A stretch of 64,000 nucleotides of DNA from Chloropicon primus (taxonomy: Eukaryota > Chlorophyta > Chloropicophyceae > Chloropicales > Chloropicaceae), in contig CP060756.1 of the NCBI GenBank assembly GCA_023205875.1, forward strand, positions 434,001-498,000, written 5' to 3'. Shown here in pieces: positions 34,355 to 44,033 of this stretch. The first letter of the stretch is position 1, and the number at the start of each line of letters is the position of its first letter. The notes under the pieces are model-generated. The model was not told the origin of the DNA and ran no database searches. It worked only from the letters and a program-made list of their open reading frames with translations. A program made the translations under genes and the position numbers.

Positions 34355-36136
34355 CTATTCCAAGGGGTGATCGGAGGACTTGTTCCTGATGCCCGCCAAA
34401 AGGGACTCTTCTTCCGGTCCAAGGCTGTTCGGCGCAAACTCTATGGATTCGCAGGCGGCAAGGAAGGACACAATGGGCATCGAATGCTTGTCCGACTGCT
34501 TGTCCGGGGACGACTTCCTGCCTCGCTCAGTGGTGATCTTGTCGTGGCCACTCGCCGTGACCAATCGCAGCACGGTTGACGCAAAGAAGGCCGAGTAGGG
34601 CGGGCCCACCATGCTCAAGACAGTCCGCACGAGGTGCCGAATGAGTGACCTGTCTACTCTCTGTGTGACCAAGTTTTTGGAAAACGAAGAGAACAGCGCG
34701 ACGTCCCCATGGACCAGAACGACCGTCGCCGCATCAAGCATCTGCCTGGACAAGGTGTGGAGCGAGTTCCCTATGTGGGGCAGCGTATCAGAGATCATAT
34801 TGAGCACGTCGCTTCTTTGCAGAGGCTGTCTTTCCAAAATCTCGTGAAGCAACTGTATCAGTGACGGAAATATGGAGTTGCCCGACTCCAAAAACTCGGA
34901 ATCCACCAACTTCATTTTCAGCCACTGATAGATTCCTATCGAGGCAACGGGCACGTCCAAAAAGTCAAGGTTGATCTCCGCGAGCTTTACCCCCGAGGAG
35001 ACGCTTTGGGTGCAAGCAACGGCCTCGGAGATCGCACTGGAGATGGACTCCACATCGGTATCACTGTTGTGCGCAACGACTTCCTTGATGATGTCCACAA
35101 TGTGGATCCTGTGCTGGTCCGTGATCTTCCGTATTGGCGCAAAGAGATCGCTCAGCATCTTTTCCATCAGCTGCGAATTCCGCAAAAGCTCAAGCGAAGG
35201 GCGGCCGTCCTCTTGCTTGTACATTCTCAACAGCTTTTGAACTTCACCGAGCACCGTCGAAGAGGACCTCAGTATCGAGCCGATGCAAAACGCGGCTTCC
35301 AAATTTTTCGAGTTGTAGCCAGACTTGCTGAGGAACAAGCTGTTCATCTTCCAGGCCGTGAGCCCAGCGTTCTTTCCAGCGTAAACTTCCAGCTGCTCCG
35401 CCAGCCGCTTGAAGTAACCGCCGTAAGGCATGTCAAAAGCCTTGGAGAGGATGAGCTTTGAGTACGCGTACTTCGTTTCGTCGGAGCAGCACATCTGGAA
35501 CAACTGATTCCGTATGAAATCCTTCTCGTCGTCCGGGGACGCGTAAAGCTCTTCCACTTTCTTGATGAACAAGCGGTTGAAAACGTTGAAGTTTCCAGAG
35601 ATACTTCCGCCGACAGCGGCCACCTCCTTGTCGAAGCCCTGCAAGAGGATGTGGTGCACCGCAAAGTTCAAGAAGAGGCAGTTCCTGTGCTGGTCCGTCA
35701 GCTCATAAATGAGCTCCCTTCCCTCGGGAAACTCGATGAGGCCCTGGAGCCACTCCGGAAAACCGCCTCCGGAAGAGAACACGTCTGAGAAGGCAGCAGG
35801 GTCGAAGTTCTCTCGAACAAACTGCGAAAGAAACTTCCACAGGCAGTCCTTCTCTTCCCTCTTCATCTCGTTGCTCCCCTTGAGCAGGTCGAAGGTGTTG
35901 ATCCACTCGAGAATAACGTTGATCATCGCGCCGTAGCCCACGTAGCTCTCGCTCAGCATCTCCACCACCGTCTGAGGCTTCCCTCCGACGGCGACGTACT
36001 GCTTGATCGTGTCCAGGACCTCAGGCTCCGTTATCGCGTCCTTCTGCTGGAACACGTTCTCCAACTGGCCCATCCTGTCGCCGTGCTCTACTTCCATGCC
36101 CCCGCCCTCCTCTTCCCCCTTCGTCGTGGTTGCCAT
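34355..36136 (-). CDS. NELFCD: Negative elongation factor C/D (TH1) homologue
   Basis: 593 residues. In animals NELF-C/D is part of the NELF complex that holds RNA polymerase II paused near promoters. The protein follows the TH1 family along its length: GGKPQTVVEMLSESYVGYG near residue 50, FPEWLQGLI, CLFLNFAVHHIL, IRKITDQHRIHIVDII, IGIYQWLKMKLVDSEF, and a C-terminus with IRHLVRTVLSMVGPPYS and PIVSFLAACES. It is all helical with no enzymatic motif. It is divergent from ETF-beta and shares a (CT)n-containing promoter region. Family assignment is by recognised motifs and was not checked by a profile search. Confidence 0.85.
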   Translation of the reverse strand: MATTTKGEEEGGGMEVEHGDRMGQLENVFQQKDAITEPEVLDTIKQYVAVGGKPQTVVEMLSESYVGYGAMINVILEWINTFDLLKGSNEMKREEKDCLWKFLSQFVRENFDPAAFSDVFSSGGGFPEWLQGLIEFPEGRELIYELTDQHRNCLFLNFAVHHILLQGFDKEVAAVGGSISGNFNVFNRLFIKKVEELYASPDDEKDFIRNQLFQMCCSDETKYAYSKLILSKAFDMPYGGYFKRLAEQLEVYAGKNAGLTAWKMNSLFLSKSGYNSKNLEAAFCIGSILRSSSTVLGEVQKLLRMYKQEDGRPSLELLRNSQLMEKMLSDLFAPIRKITDQHRIHIVDIIKEVVAHNSDTDVESISSAISEAVACTQSVSSGVKLAEINLDFLDVPVASIGIYQWLKMKLVDSEFLESGNSIFPSLIQLLHEILERQPLQRSDVLNMISDTLPHIGNSLHTLSRQMLDAATVVLVHGDVALFSSFSKNLVTQRVDRSLIRHLVRTVLSMVGPPYSAFFASTVLRLVTASGHDKITTERGRKSSPDKQSDKHSMPIVSFLAACESIEFAPNSLGPEEESLLAGIRNKSSDHPLE

Positions 36137-36316
36137 CAGATCTAGATAGGGTGGGCCAAATCAAAGCTCGTCCGCTTCCTTCAAGACAGGAAACCTCTTG
36201 GCGCACCTCCTCCTCCCGCACCGCGCACGGGGACCAAACAAGTCACTCACTTTGAGCTCGCGCAAGCGATGCAAAACATGCACATCCTCCCGTCCTGTCT
36301 TCCTCTGTCTCTCCCT

Positions 36317-36403
<87 letters not shown>

Positions 36404-36883
36404 GATCAAAACAATCTCAATCTCAATCGTTTCCGTTTCCAAAGCGATCTCGTCTTCAGCAGCGCCAGTCGAGTGCCGAGAGATCCCACTCTAAAGCTCT
36501 CGAGACGTCGGCTCGTTCCTTCAACCTCCTCTTTATCTCTCGCCCTTCCGGCAGCGTCCTCTCCTCCTCCACCTCCTCCTCCTCTCCAGTGCGAATCCTT
36601 TGTCTTCCTCTGTTCCTCTCCGGGCGACTCCTTTTGTGAAAACCTTGCAACCGAGGTATCGACAGAAAGCTCTCGAGACGTAGGTTCGTTTGCGCCAGGG
36701 TCCCGCCCTCTTGCTCGCCTCTTCCTCGCGCACCAACGCCCTTCAAGCGGCACCCTCGATCGCGATCGTGTCTCAAGCGCCAGACCAGAGAGAAGCGCCA
36801 GACCAGAGAGAGAGCGAGCGCCAAAAGCGAAAAGGGCGAGGAGGTGACGAGGACGTTGAGGGTTAGGTGAGAGGAGGGAAAGG
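36137..36883. other. Divergent promoter region of NELF-C/D and ETF-beta
   Basis: No gene seen. It holds a long (CT)n tract, a repeated AGCTCTCGAGACGT-type word (near 36496 and 36668) and a 19-bp tandem duplication GCGCCAGACCAGAGAGA-like near 36778-36815. Transcription of both flanking genes must start here. Confidence 0.5.
36323..36400. repeat. Long (CT)n microsatellite
   Basis: About 78 bp of uninterrupted CT repeat, the longest in the window, about 190-265 bp upstream of the NELF-C/D start. Confidence 0.95.
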
Positions 36884-37639
36884 ATGCGTGTTCTTGTGGG
36901 TGTGAAGAGGGTGATCGATTATGCTGCCAAGATAAGGGTGAAGCCCGACGGGAGTGGCGTCGATAAAGCGAACGTGAAGATGAGTATGAACCCGTTTTGT
37001 GAGATAGCCGTGGAGGAGGCGGTGAGTCTCAAGGAGAAAGGTCTTGCCAAGGAGGTCGTGGCCGTTTCCATGGGGCCACAGGCGAGTCAGGACACGATTA
37101 GGACGGCTCTTGCTATGGGAGCGGATAGGGGAATTCATGTCGTGACGGACAAGGAGCTTCAGCCTTTGGCAGTGGCCAACATGTTCAAGTCCCTCGTGGA
37201 GAAGGAGGACCCGAAGATAGTTCTGCTTGGGAAGCAGGCTATCGACGACGACTGCAATCAGACGGGGCAGATTCTCGCTGCGAAATTAAATTGGTCTCAG
37301 GGAACCTTCGCCTCCAGCGTGGTGGTCGGGGACGACCAGGAGAAGGTGGTTGTCACCAGAGAGGTGGACGATGGCCTGGAGACCGTCTCGCTAAAGCTTC
37401 CTGCGGTGATCACGACAGACCTTCGCCTGAACGAGCCCCGTTACGCGACCCTTCCGAACATCATGAAGGCGAAGAAGAAGAAGATAGACAAGGTGACCCC
37501 GGAGGACTTGGGCGTTGACGTCACCCCCCAGATTGAGGTCCTGCACGTGAAGGAGCCCGAAGCGAGGAGCGGCGGTGTCGTCGTGGAGTCCGTGGACGAG
37601 CTGGTGGACAAGCTGAAGAACGAGGCGGGTGTCTTGTGA
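36884..37639 (+). CDS. ETFB: Electron transfer flavoprotein subunit beta
   Basis: 251 residues, the usual length. It starts [21 protein letters not shown], the conserved ETF-beta beginning, then [45 protein letters not shown] and the family signature [25 protein letters not shown]. With the alpha subunit it forms a mitochondrial matrix FAD/AMP dimer that passes electrons from acyl-CoA and amino-acid dehydrogenases to ETF:ubiquinone oxidoreductase. No long targeting leader is visible, as is common for ETF-beta. It converges on PDX1 180 bp away. Confidence 0.96.
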   Translation: MRVLVGVKRVIDYAAKIRVKPDGSGVDKANVKMSMNPFCEIAVEEAVSLKEKGLAKEVVAVSMGPQASQDTIRTALAMGADRGIHVVTDKELQPLAVANMFKSLVEKEDPKIVLLGKQAIDDDCNQTGQILAAKLNWSQGTFASSVVVGDDQEKVVVTREVDDGLETVSLKLPAVITTDLRLNEPRYATLPNIMKAKKKKIDKVTPEDLGVDVTPQIEVLHVKEPEARSGGVVVESVDELVDKLKNEAGVL

Positions 37640-37819
37640 GCAAAAGGCGGGTTCCCAAGAGCGGCGATATAAGGAGTGGGTGCGCGCCTATCTATCTATC
37701 TATCTATTTTTTCTCTTTTTTTTTTTGGTTGCGTGTGAAGGACGAAAGTTCTTTAGTTACAAATATCATCCGATGGACTCTCTCCAAAACAAACAAGCAA
37801 GCGGGGGAACGGGCTCCCT

Positions 37820-38970
37820 TCACTCGCTTCTCTTGGCGTAGCTCTTGAAGTTCGTCTCCCTGATGTCGATGCCAACCATGGGCTCTCCCAAGAAGGCGGA
37901 GACCTCCGCGAGCTTCTTTGGGTTGTTGTAGTGGGTGGTGGCCTCCACGATGGCCTTTGCCCTTCTGACGGGGTCCCCGCTCTTGAAGATGCCGCTTCCG
38001 ACGAAGACGCCGTCGACTCCGAGCTGCATCATGAGGGCGGCGTCGGCCGGGGTGGCGACTCCGCCGGCAGCGAAGTTCACGACTGGGAGCCTGCCCAACT
38101 CCTTGGTCTTGACGACGAGGTCGTGAGGGACTCTCATTTCCTTTGCGAGGACGAACAACTCGTCCTCGTCCATGGTCTTGATCCTCTTGATGGCTCCCTG
38201 CACCGCGCGGCAGTGCCTGACGGCCTCGACGACGTTTCCGGTGCCGGCCTCACCCTTGGTCCTGATCATGGCGGCTCCCTCGGCGACGCGCCTGAGGGCC
38301 TCCCCCAAGTCCCTGCAGCCGCAAACGAAGGGCACGCTGAACTTGTGCTTGTTGATGTGGTGGGTCTCGTCCGCAGGGGTCAGCACCTCGCTCTCGTCGA
38401 TGTAGTCCACTCCGATGGACTCGAGGATCTGGGCCTCCACGAAGTGTCCGATCCTGGCCTTGGCCATGACGGGGATGGTCACGGCCCCGCAGATCTCCTT
38501 GATCATCTCCGGGTCGCTCATGCGGGCCACGCCCCCGTCCTTGCGGATGTCCGCGGGGACCCTCTCGAGGGCCATCACGGCAACCGCGCCAGCCTCCTCT
38601 GCGATGCGAGCCTGCTCCGCGTTGATGACGTCCATGATCACACCGCCCTTGAGCATTTGGGCGAGTCCGACCTTTATGCCAATCACATCATTTGTTGTCG
38701 AGAGACGAGGCGAGGGGGAGGGTGTCAGCACAAAACTCTGTGTCGTCTTTTTTCTTTCTTTCTTTCTTTTTTTCCGTCGTGTTCGGAGCCGCTCTTCGTC
38801 GCATGCGGACGTGGCCCGAGCGGGAGCCACGAAATCGAGGCCCGACGTCGACGCAGGATCCCCGCCGAAGCCGACGCGGGGGCTGCGACGATGCACGGCA
38901 AGCCCAGCCACCCGCGGGATTACGCATTCCTCCCGAGGCACACGACATAAACGTGACGTGGACACAACAC

Positions 38971-39024
<54 letters not shown>

Positions 39025-39109
39025 GTGGGTGACTCCGCGTGTGGTGACGTACCTTGACAGCCATGGTTCCCTTCTCCATGGTTCCGTTCCCGTTCGCGTG
39101 GCCGTTCAT
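37820..39109 (-). CDS. PDX1: Pyridoxal 5'-phosphate synthase subunit PDX1, one intron
   Basis: Spliced as 39109-39053 and 38671-37820, giving 302 residues. Exon 1 encodes [19 protein letters not shown]; the intron (GTACGT ... CATAAAG, 381 nt) is phase 0, and exon 2 opens [15 protein letters not shown] as expected. PDX1 builds vitamin B6 from ribose 5-phosphate, glyceraldehyde 3-phosphate and ammonia supplied by PDX2. Catalytic lysines lie in VMAKARIG and [25 protein letters not shown] and VGSGIF are the phosphate sites. The frame is open further upstream (MELRLVDLQ at about 39280), but the chosen start gives the family's usual length. Confidence 0.94.
38975..39020. repeat. (CT)n microsatellite in the PDX1 intron
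   Basis: About 46 bp of CT on the plus strand, so (GA)n in the PDX1 transcript, close to the 5' splice site. It is in the opposite sense to the CT tracts of the COPB2 and CNNM introns. Confidence 0.9.
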
Positions 39110-39741
39110 GCTTCCTCCGTGGTTCTTGCGTTCTGTGTGTCTCTCGACTTTTTCTCTCGACTCGTCCGTGACGTCGTTTTTGGTTTCGTTTTGAGGCTGC
39201 CGCACCGCCGCTTGGATGGATCTCCTCTGCTGCTGCTGGACGGTTCGTTGGAGGTCCACCAGCCTCAACTCCATCTCACAAATTTGACTTTTGGGAAAGT
39301 TGCTCCTCGACTGGGACAGAGTAGAAGAGACACAGTTGAGGCACATTCCAGTTTTGGAAATGTTTGGTTTGGTTCACATTTGAAGTCTATCCACTAAGTT
39401 GAGGCCAGAGGAGGTGCAGACTTTTGGAATCCAGAGGGAAGGTTTTTGCTTTTGTGTCGCGTTGAAGAAGAAGAAGAGGAACGAGATCCGGGGAGGGACG
39501 ATCCCATCGCGGAAGGCATTCGTTGCCGCGCTCCCTTCTCCCCCCCCTCCCCCGGATCATCACCACATGAGAGAGAGAGAGAGAGAGAGGAAGTTTTCTC
39601 GATTGGAGTTTTTTTCTCAAAAGGAAAAGGTCAGGATGTCAGGACTCAAGAAGCCCGCCCGGTCCTCCTCCTCTCTCTCCCGCGAAGCGTACAAGTAACC
39701 AAGCGATACTTTACACACAACCTGGACAAAAAAGATTGCTT
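39110..39741. other. Intergenic region upstream of PDX1
   Basis: No gene supported. It contains a GA repeat at about 39571-39590 and the 3' flank of the sialyltransferase-like gene. A minus-strand frame continuous with PDX1 exon 1 covers its left third and may be 5' UTR or an extended N-terminus. Confidence 0.45.
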
Positions 39742-41688
39742 TTATGATAAGACACGATTTACAAGCTTGCCGCTGGCGAGGAGGCTAGCGATCGCGTCGT
39801 CGATGCCCCCCACTTCGGCCGCCTCCCGCCCCTCCGCCGCCTCGTCGACCCCAAACAGGACGGCCCCCTCCGAACCATCCCCGGATCCCTCGGAAAAGTA
39901 CGACGACGCGGTCCCACCCCCTGGGCCGAGGCCGTACACGTCCAACTTGTTGCACATTTGCTGCGCGAAGAGGATGCCCAAGATCTGGGGGGGCGGGTCG
40001 AGGAAACCCGAGGGGGGCTCCACGTCGTCGAAGAGGGATTCGACATCCCTCCCCTGCAGACCCCTCCTCCCCCCTCGCCTCTCGTCCTCCTCCAGTCCGA
40101 ACCGGAGGAACCTCTGCCGGAGCTCCGCGTACAAGAGCCTCGAGTTGGTCCGAAACGAGTGGGAGACCAGGAACGTCTTGGAGTGGGGGAAAGTCCTCCT
40201 CAGAAGGACGTAGAGGTCCTGGGACGCCTCCGAGGTGGCGAGGAGGACGTCGTCCTTGCTGACTTTGGGGACCTTCTTCCTCAGCTCGGGGTCCCTCACG
40301 AGGAGGGACCTCAGGAACTTGGTCTGAGAGAACCTGTAGGTCGTCCTCCCGCCGACGTGCTTCTCGAACCCGGTCGTGGGGGCGTTGTTGAACCGGAACA
40401 CGGCCTCGTGCCCGTCGATCTCCGAGCCGTGGTCCCTCGAGAGAAGCTCGTTCGAGTTGCACACCAAGGCACACGTCTTGTGCTTCTTGTGCTCCAGGTC
40501 GACCTGCGGGGAGACTTCCAGGAGGGACGGGGGGACCGTGTAAAGTATCGGCCGCCCCGCGAACACGTCCTCCTCCACGCACTCGTGGCCCTTGAAGTTC
40601 GCGTTCTTGTTCAACACGAGCGGAATTCCGTCGAAGTAGGCCCCCAGGCCCTCCAAGAGCTCCCCGCTGTGCTTCTCCAGCCTCTCCGCCCACGTCAGGG
40701 CGTACTCGTACAGGCCAAGCTTGGGCTCGGAGGACGTCCAGTGGTCCACGTCCCAAACGCCGACCGAGACGTTCTTGGGGCCGGGGCCCTGAGGCGGAGT
40801 CTTGCACGTGGCCTCGCTGTCCGAGACCCGCAACACGCCCTCGCAGGTGAGGTTCCCGATGGTGACCTGGAGGGGGACGTCCGCGGGACCGAAGTTCGAT
40901 CCGTGCACGGTGACTCGGGTCCCCCCCGAAGTTTGCCCCGATCCGGGCCGGACTCGGTCCACCACCGGGCCGTCGTAGCTGAACAGGGTGTTCGGCGGGC
41001 TCTCGATCTGGGTCTCTTTCCCCATTTTCGTGACCGACACGCTCTTGCCCTCCCCGGCCCCCGCGGGGGTCTCGCACGTGACCGTCTCATTGTCCACGGA
41101 CACCGTGGTGATGCAAGGGACGCCCCCCACGCTCGCAGAGATCTCCGTCTCGTCGTCCTCCCCGGTGTCCTGCCTTCCCAGGTTGTGGCCCTTGATCGTG
41201 ATGGTCGTCCGTCCCACCGCTGCGCCGTGGTACGGTTCGATGGTGAGTATGATCGGTTCCAGGCTCACGGCGGGCTCCCCCTCCTCGTCCCCCTCCTCGT
41301 CCCCCTCGTCGGCCTCTCCAGCCTCCAAGCCCTTCTCAGGGGTGGGGTCGTCGCTCTCCCCGTCGCGTCCTCCTCGTCGGCTGCCTGGGGCCTCCTCCCC
41401 GACCGGTCCGGCTGCTGCGTTGTCGCTCCGTGCATCATCGGTATCGGTGGCGGTGTGCCTCTCGATCGCGTGGTGGTGCTGATACCGCTTTTGCGTGGAG
41501 TCCAGGAGGAAGAATGTCACGAACAGGCTGCACGCGCAGGACAGTATGACAAGGACTCTCAGAACTCTCTTGGAGAGCAGGACGCTCAGCAACTTGTTGT
41601 TCTTCCTCCGACCACCAGGTGCCAGCATCCTCTCTATTGGCTTTGTCTCAGGACAAAACGAGCGTGATAATTGTGGTGTTGGGTTCAC
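39742..41688 (-). CDS. GT29 sialyltransferase-like protein with two IPT/TIG domains
   Basis: 648 residues from 41688; a second Met (MLAPGG, residue 21) is an alternative start. Type II membrane topology: one anchor at about 43-62, then an acidic stem. Two IPT/TIG immunoglobulin-like domains follow, about 144-238 (EPYHGAAVGRTTITIKGHNL) and 239-329 (GGTRVTVHGSNFGP). The catalytic part begins near 400 with a sialyl motif L-like segment (CALVCNSNELL ... GSEIDGHEAVFRFNNAP, then VGGRTTYRF). A motif S-like GILFAQQMCNKLDVYGLG lies near the end. GT29 enzymes transfer sialic acid (or Kdo in plants) in the Golgi; the donor here is unknown. TIG domains in the stem are unusual. Confidence 0.82.
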   Translation of the reverse strand: MNPTPQLSRSFCPETKPIERMLAPGGRRKNNKLLSVLLSKRVLRVLVILSCACSLFVTFFLLDSTQKRYQHHHAIERHTATDTDDARSDNAAAGPVGEEAPGSRRGGRDGESDDPTPEKGLEAGEADEGDEEGDEEGEPAVSLEPIILTIEPYHGAAVGRTTITIKGHNLGRQDTGEDDETEISASVGGVPCITTVSVDNETVTCETPAGAGEGKSVSVTKMGKETQIESPPNTLFSYDGPVVDRVRPGSGQTSGGTRVTVHGSNFGPADVPLQVTIGNLTCEGVLRVSDSEATCKTPPQGPGPKNVSVGVWDVDHWTSSEPKLGLYEYALTWAERLEKHSGELLEGLGAYFDGIPLVLNKNANFKGHECVEEDVFAGRPILYTVPPSLLEVSPQVDLEHKKHKTCALVCNSNELLSRDHGSEIDGHEAVFRFNNAPTTGFEKHVGGRTTYRFSQTKFLRSLLVRDPELRKKVPKVSKDDVLLATSEASQDLYVLLRRTFPHSKTFLVSHSFRTNSRLLYAELRQRFLRFGLEEDERRGGRRGLQGRDVESLFDDVEPPSGFLDPPPQILGILFAQQMCNKLDVYGLGPGGGTASSYFSEGSGDGSEGAVLFGVDEAAEGREAAEVGGIDDAIASLLASGKLVNRVLS

Positions 41689-42454
41689 TCTGTGGGCGGT
41701 CCTGCTCCGACGACCTCATCGCAGAAGCTCTGGTGCCGATGATCTAACGGCCGCTCTGACGTCGGGTGACTGGTATCCCTGGATCACTCCACTCACCTAA
41801 AGGCGAGGTGGGGGGTTTGGGGCGTGCGAGAGAGTCTCTTACCGTCCGCACCTCCAAGACGTCGCCTTGCACCCTCCCGTCCCCGTCACTCTCGTCCACC
41901 AGTCGAACAGGGGAAGCGCAAGACCTTGGCCCTTCGCTCGGTCTGGCTCGCACCGTCCTATCCAATCCTACCTCCTGGTGCAAGCAAAGGGAGCTCGTCA
42001 GCAAGTCTTCAAGAAGACGGGAACCCAATCCTTTGAGGCACGGCTCTTCCGAAAGATCGCAACGCGAGTCTCAACCCCGTGGTGCTCAACCACCTCCTCT
42101 TCCACCCCGTCTCGTGGGCCCACCTCACTCCTCTCCCGCTTTGGACACAGATCGCGAGATCTTTGAAAAACGAGAGAGCGTGTTCCGTTCGTCTTTCTCC
42201 AACTCCTGAACAACAAGACGGGAACCAAATCCATCGAGGCAGGGCTCTTCCGAAAGATCACGACACGAAGCTTCCTCCGTTGGTCCTCCCTCGGTCCTTA
42301 CCTTCTCGTGCCTTGCGCCATTCACGCGCGAACCCTTCCCTCTCTCTCCGTCTTGGCCCCAAAGCTTGAAGGAAGATATTTGTTGCCCGTTGCGTCACAT
42401 CGCGCTGTGTCACTGTCACTTCTGCGGAGGAGAGGACGGACGAGACGAGAGAGA
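41689..42454. other. Divergent intergenic region with a diverged direct repeat
   Basis: No gene supported between the sialyltransferase-like gene and the permease. Two copies of a roughly 55-bp sequence lie at about 42011-42067 and 42213-42268 (shared core CGGCTCTTCCGAAAGATC versus GGGCTCTTCCGAAAGATC). They may be part of a 5' leader or a duplicated promoter module. Confidence 0.5.
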
Positions 42455-43906
42455 ATGGCGCTGGAGACGACGGTGGGGAGGGGGAGGGCGATGAGGCATG
42501 CGGGGGTGGAGGCCGAGAGGGGATCCGTCGGCCTACGTTGTGCCCGGGCCGGACGAAGGAGGACGCCGCTTTTGAGGAGGGAGGGCCAATGGCAGACCAC
42601 CGTGGTCCGTGGTCATCTTCCTCGAGGTCAGAACGTTGGAGGGCGTAATGCGAGGCTTGGCTTGAAGGCAGCGGCGGATGGTGCTTCGATGTATCCCCCG
42701 ACATCCAAGCCGGAGGAGGGGGATGGCAAGATTGGGGAGACCGCGGCGGTGGCGAGTGTGATGAAAGCTGTCATGGGCGCGGGGTGCTTTGCCCTCCCTT
42801 GGGCCTTCGCCAACGGAGGGCTGGCTCTGACGACGTTCAGCCTGGCGGTGATGTGCCTGGTGTGTCTGAAGACGCTCGGCTACATGTTCAAGGCCAGAGA
42901 CGCCGCTCTGGACCTTGACGACGCGAAGAGCTTGAGCGATGTCGGGAACTACGTGGATATCTCGGAACTCACTTTGGGAGGGACGGGTGCCCTTGGCGTG
43001 AAGATTATCATGTGCCTCACGTGCTTCGGGGTGTGTAGCGCGTATCTTGTATTTCTAGCATCGACAATGGTGACCATAGCCGCGGGATACAACTGGCCCG
43101 TGGCCCTGCAGAACGAGAAGACGATGATTTACTTGGTGTCTCCCCTGATGATCGCTTTGGCGTACCTGAGGAGCATGTCCGCGGCCGGCCTCATCAGCAT
43201 CTTCGGGAACATCAGCGTCGTCGTCGGCATGACCTTCGTCCTCATCGATGCCTTGAAGAACCCCGTGGTGCTGTCCAGCCTTCCCATGGCGGTGCCCAGC
43301 CAGTTCTCGGCCTACGTGGGAAGCGTGGCGTTCCTCTTCCTGGTGCACTTTGCTCTGCCCGACATAGAAGCGAACATGACGGAGAGGAAGAACTTTTTGT
43401 CAGCTGCGGCGAAGGGGTACTGGCTGTGCGCCCTTATTTGCCTTGCGTTTGGGGGAATTGGGGCCCTGGGATACGGCCCGCAGGTCAAGTCAGTCGCCAT
43501 CGCGATGCTGGAGGGGGGCGTGGTCGCCGTCACGGTGAAGCTCTTGTTGTGCGCAAACGTCTTGGCCACCTTCCCTCTCATCGTTCGCTCGTCCTTCGCG
43601 ACGATCGAGAACGCCTTCGGAGGGATGTCCGTGGGACCGTCGAACATCATGAGGACTCTGTACGTCCTCGCCGCTGCTTTCTGCGCCGCTAGCATCCCAT
43701 CCTTTGGGAAGCTCGTGGGCCTCGTGGGAGGAGTCGCCTGCACCGCGCTCGGGTTCTCTGTCCCCATTCTCATGCTCTACTCGGTAAACAAGAAGAGTTT
43801 GGCTCAGTCCAAGAAGCCTGTCATGAGTGGGATGGACAGGGCTCTGTCGCCCTTGATCATGGTCTTTTCCATTATTGTCATGGCCTTCGTCGTCATTACC
43901 TCCTGA
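42455..43906 (+). CDS. Amino acid/auxin permease family (AAAP) transporter
   Basis: 483 residues from the ATG at 42455. The first 95 residues are Arg-rich and poor in acidic residues, which may be a plastid or other targeting leader. The core begins with SVMKAVMGAGCFALPWAFANGG, the classic opening of the AAAP/SLC32-36-38 fold, and has about 11 hydrophobic segments to the C-terminus. FLVHFALPDIEANM is the conserved mid-protein motif. These proteins move amino acids by proton or sodium coupling; the substrate cannot be told from sequence. The frame is open for 49 codons upstream, but that part is not membrane-protein-like. Confidence 0.88.
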   Translation: MALETTVGRGRAMRHAGVEAERGSVGLRCARAGRRRTPLLRREGQWQTTVVRGHLPRGQNVGGRNARLGLKAAADGASMYPPTSKPEEGDGKIGETAAVASVMKAVMGAGCFALPWAFANGGLALTTFSLAVMCLVCLKTLGYMFKARDAALDLDDAKSLSDVGNYVDISELTLGGTGALGVKIIMCLTCFGVCSAYLVFLASTMVTIAAGYNWPVALQNEKTMIYLVSPLMIALAYLRSMSAAGLISIFGNISVVVGMTFVLIDALKNPVVLSSLPMAVPSQFSAYVGSVAFLFLVHFALPDIEANMTERKNFLSAAAKGYWLCALICLAFGGIGALGYGPQVKSVAIAMLEGGVVAVTVKLLLCANVLATFPLIVRSSFATIENAFGGMSVGPSNIMRTLYVLAAAFCAASIPSFGKLVGLVGGVACTALGFSVPILMLYSVNKKSLAQSKKPVMSGMDRALSPLIMVFSIIVMAFVVITS

Positions 43907-44033
43907 GCTGCTCGAAGCGAAGGGCGTCGTGGGTGGTTCACCGGAAAAGGGCACCAAAGTAAACAAAAACATTATAATACACATAACTAATTTTGTGTAC
44001 GAAAGGAGCCCACTCCCCCGTCACCCCAAGCCC

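Noticed and set aside
36323-36400. Regular repeats resembling a CRISPR array
   Set aside because: Simple dinucleotide repeat without spacers; no cas gene, and the genome is eukaryotic.
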